From: Bryobacterales bacterium
GTDB lineage: Bacteria > Acidobacteriota > Terriglobia > Bryobacterales > Bryobacteraceae
Reading direction: 5' to 3'
Assembly (NCBI GenBank): GCA_016789905.1
Contig: JAEUQC010000109.1
Coordinates: 25,528 to 89,527, forward strand
Length of the DNA stretch: 64,000 nucleotides
Below, piece by piece: positions 59,180 through 64,000 of the stretch. Each line of letters begins with the position of its first letter. Positions within the stretch are counted from its first letter, which is position 1. The notes beneath the pieces were generated by a model, which was not told the DNA's origin, did not search any database, and saw only the letters and a program-made list of their open reading frames with translations. The position numbers and the translations under genes were made by a program.

Positions 59180-60484
59180 CTACAAATCCGTCAGCCCCTC
59201 CAGCCTTCCCGTTGAATCCCCCAGCAACTCCGGCCGCACGCCCATCCGGTCCAGCAGCGCCAGCCACAGGTTCGTCATCGGCGTCTCTTTTCCATACCGC
59301 ACATGCCGCCCCAGCCGCATCCGCGCCCCGCTGCCGCCCACCAGCAACGCCGGCAAATCATGATGCAAATGCCGGTTCCCATCCGAAATGCCGGATCCGT
59401 AAACCACCATCGTGTTGTCCAGTAGAGACCCGTCCCCGTCCGCGGTCTTCGCCAATTGTGTTACCCACTGCGCCAGCAGCCCCGCATGATACACGTTGAT
59501 CTTCGTCAGCTTTTCAATCTTCTCCGCGTCTCCTTGATGGTGCGACAACTGATGATGCGCCTCGTTCACCCCCGCCTGCCGGTAGGTCATGTTGGAACCC
59601 TCACGCCCCATCATCATCGTCAAAATACGCGTCGAATCCGTCCGCAGCGCCACCGTCATCAGGTCGAACATCAACTTCGCATACTCATCAAAATCCGCCG
59701 GTATCCCCACGGGCGCTTCGAACTCCGGCTTCACCGCCTCCGCTGCCTGCCGCTCCGCCATCCCAATGCGCTTCTCTATCTCCCGCACGCCCGTTAAATA
59801 CTCATCCATCTTCCGCCTGTCCGCCCCGCCCAAATCGCGCTGCAGCGCCGCCGCGTCTTCCCGTACAAAATCCAAAACCGACTTCCGGTCCCGCCGCGTC
59901 TCCGCCGTCTCGCCCGCCCCAAACAGCCGTTCAAACACCAGCCGCGGATTCACCTCCGGCGGCAGTGGTGTCGCCTCTCCCCGCCACGCCAGCGAATTCG
60001 TATACGCACAGCTATATCCCGAATCGCAGTTGCCCGCTTGCCGCCCATGTTCCAACCCCAGCTCCAACGAGGCGAACCGCGTCTTCTCTCCCAAAGACCG
60101 TGCCGCCACCTGATCCACCGATATGCCGTTCTGAATATCCGCCCCGTCCGTCTTCCGCGGATGTACGCCCGTCAGAAACGATGCCGACGCCCGCGCATGG
60201 TCGCCCGCCCCATCCCCCAACGCCCGCCCGTTGTTATGTGCCAACCCAGTAAACAACAGCATCCGTTCCCGGTGCGCCGCCATCGGTTGTAGCACCCGCG
60301 TCAGCGTCAACTCGTTCCCCGCCGGCGTCCACTGCTCCATGATGATCCCGTTCGGTACATACACAAACGCCATGCGCAGCGGCGCCGTCTTCGCCGCCAT
60401 CGCCTCCAGCGCCGGCAGCGCCAGCGTCGCGCCCAACCCTCGCAGCATCGTTCGCCGGCTCAGCGGCTTTCGTGGCACTATCAT
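59180..60484 (-). CDS. DUF1552 protein with Tat signal
   Basis: 434 residues. The leader PLSRRTMLRGLGATLALPAL is a good twin-arginine signal. The DUF1552 core follows (RMAFVYVPNGIIMEQWTP, MLLFTGLAHNNGRALGDGAG, GSGISDGNRHLHHDLPALLV), related to the DUF1501 and sulfatase-like fold. Function is unknown. These proteins are encoded with DUF1592-type cytochromes, as here, where its ATG overlaps the partner's stop by 4 nt. Confidence 0.9.
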   Translation of the reverse strand: MIVPRKPLSRRTMLRGLGATLALPALEAMAAKTAPLRMAFVYVPNGIIMEQWTPAGNELTLTRVLQPMAAHRERMLLFTGLAHNNGRALGDGAGDHARASASFLTGVHPRKTDGADIQNGISVDQVAARSLGEKTRFASLELGLEHGRQAGNCDSGYSCAYTNSLAWRGEATPLPPEVNPRLVFERLFGAGETAETRRDRKSVLDFVREDAAALQRDLGGADRRKMDEYLTGVREIEKRIGMAERQAAEAVKPEFEAPVGIPADFDEYAKLMFDLMTVALRTDSTRILTMMMGREGSNMTYRQAGVNEAHHQLSHHQGDAEKIEKLTKINVYHAGLLAQWVTQLAKTADGDGSLLDNTMVVYGSGISDGNRHLHHDLPALLVGGSGARMRLGRHVRYGKETPMTNLWLALLDRMGVRPELLGDSTGRLEGLTDL

Positions 60485-62667
60485 TTCGCAACTCCTCGCC
60501 GGTACTGGAATGGCAGGCTCTCCACTATCCCCGCCAGCAGCGCGGACATTCGGTACTCAGCAGCCGCCGTCCGGTTACTGATCTTTAATACTGTCGCTCT
60601 ATCATATCGTTCCACCCCCCGGCCCAGTGCGTAGGTCAACATCTTCTCGGTCAGCGCCCGCACAAATTGCCCTGGTTCTTTTTTCAACATCGCGCGCAAT
60701 TCCATCGGCGACGAGAACCGCTTATTCCCCGGCAGCGCGCCCGCCGAATCAATCGGAAATGCCCCGTCCTTGTCCCGCCAATTCCCAATCGCGTCGTAAT
60801 TCTCCAGCCCGAATCCCACCGCGTCCATCTTGCTGTGACACACCGCGCAGTTCGCGTTCGCCCGGTGCTTCTCCAGTTGTTCCCGCAGCGAATTCGCCAC
60901 GCCTACTTTCGATACTTCCAGCGGCGGAACACCCGCCGGCGCCGGTGGCGGCGGCGTCCCCAGTATATTCTCCAGCACCCATTTGCCCCGCAGCACCGGC
61001 GACGTTCGCGTCGGGTAGGACGATATCGTCAACACCGCACCCTGCGCCAGCACGCCGCCGCGCTTCGCCGCCGCCGGCACGCGCCGCATCGCCGAACCCA
61101 CAACGCCTTCCAACCCGTAGTGCTTCGCCAGCCGTTCATTGGCAAACGTGTAATCGGCATCCAGAAACTCCGTCACCGGCCGGTCCTCCCGCAAAACATG
61201 TGCGAAGAACCGCTTGCTTTCCTGCAGCATCGCGTCCCGCAGTCCATCGTCGAACTGCGGAAACTTCTCCGGGTCCGGCCGCGCCGTTTCCAGGTTTCGC
61301 AGTTGCAGCCATTGCCCCGCGAAGTTCTCCACAAACGCTTCGGCCTTCCGGTCCGCCAGCATCCGTTTCACCTGCCCGTCCAGCCCTGCGCGCAACTGCC
61401 CCTCACCTGCCGCCCGCGCCAGCTCCGCGTCCGGCATCGAACTCCACAAGAAATAGGACAGCCGCGTAGCCAACTCATAATCGTCAATCGCCCGCATCCC
61501 CGGCGCGTCTCGTTCCACCCGAAACAAAAACTGCGGCGAAACCAGCACCGCTTGCAACGCCAGTTGCACGCCATGCTCAAAACTCTTTCCCCGCGAAACC
61601 AGCCCCGCCACCCGCGCAGTCTCCTCTGCCGTCACCGGCCGCCGCCAGGCCCGCGGCAGCAGCGCGGCCGCAATCTGCTCCGCGCAAGCCGTGGTCTTTT
61701 CCGCGCAAACAAGCAATCGCCGCTGCGCCGGCGCCATGCCCAGCTCCGCATTCGCAAACGGCCCCCGCACGCCAATGTAGTCCGTCACCAGTTGCGACGT
61801 GTCTCCAAACGAAATCGGTTCGTTCTTCTCATCCACAAACACCGTGCGAATCCGGTGGTCCCCCGGCTCCACCGGAATCCGCACCGTCACCAGCCGGTTC
61901 GGTCCGTCGCCCGGAAAAACCTCGTTGGTCTGTATATGTTGCCCATCCACATACAGCGCCAGGAAGAACCGCCCCTTGCCCCGCACTATCGCCGCCCGCC
62001 CTTCAATCTCATATTCCGCCCAATAGGGAAACCGGTGCGTAATCGCCATCCCGCCCGGCGATGGGTCCCCTTTCGCCTTGTCCGATGTCACCCGGTGCAG
62101 CGTCATCTTCGCCGGCGTCGCCGGCGGAATCACCGTCCGCGAAATCAGCTCCGCGGCCGATAGGTACTTCTCCATCAGCACCGGCGATAGCGACAGCACG
62201 TCCCCGTTGTTATCGAACCCATACCCGGAATCGTCGTTCGGAAAGTCGTCCGCCGCCCGCAGCGTAATCCCCAGCAAGTCCCGAATCGTATTTGTGTACT
62301 CCACCTTGTTCAGCCGCCGCGCCGTCACCCGCCCCGGGTCCGGCGTGCTTGCCGCCAACATCCGCTCCACCTGTGCTTCCATCCAACGCGTCGCCGCCGC
62401 CAACTCGTCCGCCTTCGGCCGCGGCATCCCCACCGGCGGCATCTCCCCGCCCCGCGTCTTCTCCAGCACGTCGTACCAGCGGTCCGTCCCGCGCAATGCC
62501 ATCACGTCCAGGCCCGCCGTTTTGTTCGCGCTGCTATGGCACGCGGCACAGTATCTTTTCAGGAACGGCTCCACACTCTGCGCATACGCCGTCTCATGCG
62601 GCTCCGCCGCCCAGCCCGCCGCCGCGACAAACAAAACCAACGCCAATCGGATCATCGTTAAATCCAT
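60481..62667 (-). CDS. DUF1592/DUF1588/DUF1587-type secreted protein with N-terminal heme domain
   Basis: 728 residues with a signal peptide (MIRLALVLFVAAAGWAAE, after MDLT). The domain order is a planctomycete-type cytochrome (RYCAACHSSANKTAGLDV, CxxCH near residue 40), DUF1587 (NKVEYTNTIRDLLG), a carbohydrate-binding-like middle, DUF1595, DUF1592 (FLWSSMPDAELARAAGEG), DUF1588 (SYPTRTSPVLRGKWVLENIL) and DUF1585 at the end. CAVCHSKMDAVGF gives a second CxxCH. Function is not known; an extracellular redox step is plausible. ATG at 62667 is chosen; 62655 is possible. Confidence 0.9.
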   Translation of the reverse strand: MDLTMIRLALVLFVAAAGWAAEPHETAYAQSVEPFLKRYCAACHSSANKTAGLDVMALRGTDRWYDVLEKTRGGEMPPVGMPRPKADELAAATRWMEAQVERMLAASTPDPGRVTARRLNKVEYTNTIRDLLGITLRAADDFPNDDSGYGFDNNGDVLSLSPVLMEKYLSAAELISRTVIPPATPAKMTLHRVTSDKAKGDPSPGGMAITHRFPYWAEYEIEGRAAIVRGKGRFFLALYVDGQHIQTNEVFPGDGPNRLVTVRIPVEPGDHRIRTVFVDEKNEPISFGDTSQLVTDYIGVRGPFANAELGMAPAQRRLLVCAEKTTACAEQIAAALLPRAWRRPVTAEETARVAGLVSRGKSFEHGVQLALQAVLVSPQFLFRVERDAPGMRAIDDYELATRLSYFLWSSMPDAELARAAGEGQLRAGLDGQVKRMLADRKAEAFVENFAGQWLQLRNLETARPDPEKFPQFDDGLRDAMLQESKRFFAHVLREDRPVTEFLDADYTFANERLAKHYGLEGVVGSAMRRVPAAAKRGGVLAQGAVLTISSYPTRTSPVLRGKWVLENILGTPPPPAPAGVPPLEVSKVGVANSLREQLEKHRANANCAVCHSKMDAVGFGLENYDAIGNWRDKDGAFPIDSAGALPGNKRFSSPMELRAMLKKEPGQFVRALTEKMLTYALGRGVERYDRATVLKISNRTAAAEYRMSALLAGIVESLPFQYRRGVAK

Positions 62668-62691
62668 ATTCGCGCACTCACTCCACGGCGA

Positions 62692-62697
62692 TAAACT
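62692..62697 (+). promoter_or_regulatory. Candidate -10 before the PHP gene
   Basis: TAAACT ending at 62697 predicts a transcript start at 62704, one base before the ATG at 62705. There is no TG extension. Confidence 0.35.
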
Positions 62698-62704
62698 ACT
62701 TTGC

Positions 62705-63706
62705 ATGCGCCTCCAATGGGCCCTCCGCCTCTCCCTGCTTTCCCTCTGTGTCTGGACCGTCGCTCTCACTCAGGTCCGCCCGCCCTGGGAGGCCGGTAAA
62801 CCCCGCTGGTATAAAGGCAATCTTCACACGCACACCGTCAATAGCGACGGCGATTCCACGCCCCATGAGGTCGCCACCTGGTACCGCGAACACGGCTATC
62901 AATTCCTTGCTCTCACCGATCACAATCACCTCACCGAAGTCGCCGCGCTCAACGCCATCCACGGCGCTCGCGAAAAATTCCTAATCATTCCCGCTGAAGA
63001 ACTCACGGACCAGTATCTGAAGCGCCCCATCCACATCAACGCCATCAACCTTGCCACCGAAGTCCAGGCCCAGCATGGCGGTTCCGTCTCCGCCACCATC
63101 CAGCGCAACGTCGATGTCATCCGCGCCGCCAAGGCCCTCCCCTCCGTCAATCACCCCAATTTCCATTGGGCCATCACCGCCCGCGACATGATGTCCATCA
63201 AAGGCCTCAAGCTCTTCGAGGTCTTCAACGGCCATCCCACCGTCAACAACGTGGGCGGCGGCGGCTCGCCTTCTCTCGATCAAATGTGGGACGAACTCCT
63301 CACCGGTGGCCAGCGACTCTACGGCATCAGTGTCGACGACGCTCACGTTTTCAAACGCACCGGCCAGGAGTTCTCCAATCCCGGCCGCGGCTGGGTCGTT
63401 GTCCGTGCCGCGTCGCTCACGCCTGTCGCCATCACCGACGCGCTCGAAAAGGGCGACTTCTATTCGAGCTCGGGCGTCAACCTCACCGACATTCAAATTT
63501 CGCCCGCCGAATACCGCATCGAGATCAACGCCCGCGCTACCGAAAAATTCACCACGACCTTCATCGGTGAAAACGGCAAAGTCCTCGCCACCACCCACGA
63601 CACCATTCCCGCCTACAAATTCACCGGAAACGAAAGGTTCGTTCGCGCCCGCGTCGATTCCTCCTTCGGCGTCTCCGCCTGGACCCAGCCCGTCCATCGC
63701 AACTAG
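62705..63706 (+). CDS. Secreted PHP-domain protein
   Basis: 333 residues with a signal peptide (MRLQWALRLSLLSLCVWTVA). PHP metal-site motifs are present: KGNLHTHTVNSDGDS, LALTDHNHLTE, a glutamate in PAEEL, SVNHPNFHW, and YGISVDDAH. The PHP fold hydrolyses phosphoesters; exported versions are common in environmental bacteria but their substrates are unknown. The last 80 residues form a beta-rich domain (DIQISPAEYRIEINARA). Longer frames upstream are not used because the signal peptide starts at 62705. Confidence 0.85.
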   Translation: MRLQWALRLSLLSLCVWTVALTQVRPPWEAGKPRWYKGNLHTHTVNSDGDSTPHEVATWYREHGYQFLALTDHNHLTEVAALNAIHGAREKFLIIPAEELTDQYLKRPIHINAINLATEVQAQHGGSVSATIQRNVDVIRAAKALPSVNHPNFHWAITARDMMSIKGLKLFEVFNGHPTVNNVGGGGSPSLDQMWDELLTGGQRLYGISVDDAHVFKRTGQEFSNPGRGWVVVRAASLTPVAITDALEKGDFYSSSGVNLTDIQISPAEYRIEINARATEKFTTTFIGENGKVLATTHDTIPAYKFTGNERFVRARVDSSFGVSAWTQPVHRN

Positions 63707-63709
63707 CCC

Positions 63710-63718
63710 TGCTATCCT
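63710..63718 (+). promoter_or_regulatory. Extended -10 predicting a leaderless DUF423 transcript
   Basis: TGCTATCCT (TATCCT at 63713-63718) places the transcript start at 63725, exactly the A of the ATG. It lies inside the 15-mer at 63706-63720 that also occurs at 29172-29186. Confidence 0.55.
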
Positions 63719-63724
63719 GGGCCC

Positions 63725-64000
63725 ATGACCTGGACTTCCGCCGCCGCGGCCCTGCTTGCCCTCGCGGTCATGCTGGGAGCGTTCGGCGCCCACGGCCTTC
63801 GCGATCGCCTCGACGCCTACCTCATGGGTGTCTACGAGAAAGCGGTCTTCTATCACTTTATCCACGCCCTCGGCCTCCTCGTGGTTTCGCTAATGCCCCG
63901 CGTCGGCGCCCTCACTCCGGAGGCCGCCGCCCGCGTCAGTTGGCTCCTCCTTGCAGGCGTCGCCCTCTTCTCCGGTTCGCTCTACGTCCTCGCCATCACC
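63725..64000 (+). CDS. DUF423 membrane protein (cut by window edge)
   Basis: 92 codons are visible before the window ends. Two to three membrane helices appear, with the family motif LGAFGAHGLRDRLD at residues 17-30 and a later KAVFYHFIHALGLLVVSL. DUF423/TMEM256 proteins are small inner-membrane proteins of unknown role. The C-terminal part, normally about 30 more residues, lies outside. The transcript is probably leaderless. Confidence 0.88.
   Translation, partial: MTWTSAAAALLALAVMLGAFGAHGLRDRLDAYLMGVYEKAVFYHFIHALGLLVVSLMPRVGALTPEAAARVSWLLLAGVALFSGSLYVLAIT

Noticed and set aside
60667..62163. Open frame of 498 codons antisense to the DUF1592-type gene
   Set aside because: Composition is R/H/P/Q-rich and mirrors the real gene; no start signal or domain.

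Overview
Source organism. The window reads as a chromosome segment of an acidobacterium close to Solibacter/Bryobacter (Bryobacterales). The pointers are a secreted protein with the Solibacter-type C-terminal domain (16845-18656), a 1080-residue Oar-like TonB receptor with an N-terminal carboxypeptidase-regulatory domain, two CRTAC1/ASPIC repeat proteins, planctomycete-type DUF1501/1549/1553/1552/1592 proteins, Tat-exported sulfatases and oxidoreductases, and strong G/C bias at third codon positions. This is inference from protein families; no rRNA is present.

Layout. 1-3.9 kb: a cut secreted PEP-CTERM-like protein, a large P-loop/TPR regulator and tRNA-Gly(CCC); codon use here is less G/C-biased, so this may be an island ending at the tRNA. 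3.9-7.3 kb: DUF1080 protein and sulfatase (minus strand), ComF and an HNH nuclease. 7.4-13.3 kb: TonB receptor, RibA, LytS-type kinase, methyltransferase. 13.3-16.8 kb: Gfo/Idh/MocA oxidoreductase, sulfatase, DUF6807. 16.8-24.3 kb: Solibacter-type secreted protein and a three-gene heavy-metal RND efflux operon. 24.5-29.4 kb: DUF1549/DUF1553 plus DUF1501 pair, S41 peptidase, a small HMA-like protein. 29.4-32.8 kb: CBM9 protein, receiver-less winged-helix regulator, AroA, sensor-less histidine kinase. 32.8-36.7 kb: aa3-type cytochrome oxidase operon. 36.7-44.8 kb: cyclophilin, HU, TatA, DUF2490, amidohydrolase, YIP1, two CRTAC1 proteins. 44.9-48.4 kb: anti-sigma kinase, STAS antagonist, LuxR regulator, YfgM-like TPR protein, Dgt. 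48.5-54.1 kb: small secreted protein, small cytosolic protein, NtrB/NtrC-type pair coupled to trmFO and xerC. 54.06-54.66 kb: a decayed PrlF-YhaV toxin-antitoxin module. 54.7-64 kb: glycoside-hydrolase-like protein, sialidase, M23 peptidase, tetraheme cytochrome, DUF1552/DUF1592 pair, PHP protein, DUF423 membrane protein (cut).

How the genes work together. Much of the window concerns export and extracellular polymer use: sulfatases, CBM9 and sialidase-like proteins, a TonB receptor, and TatA next to many Tat-type signal peptides. Respiration is served by one compact oxidase operon whose genes mostly overlap by a few bases. Many gene pairs overlap as ATGA, GTGA or TGATG, implying translational coupling. 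Several starts lie 0-18 nt downstream of an extended -10 motif (TG-N-TANNNT), implying leaderless or short-leader transcripts.

Most unexpected items: the frameshifted PrlF-YhaV remnant with the same T6GG lesion in both genes; a perfect tandem 11-bp repeat between the CBM9 gene and the winged-helix regulator; the recurring extended -10 signature; and two planctomycete-type secreted modules whose larger proteins carry heme motifs, one beside a tetraheme cytochrome. No CRISPR array, insertion sequence or prophage was seen.
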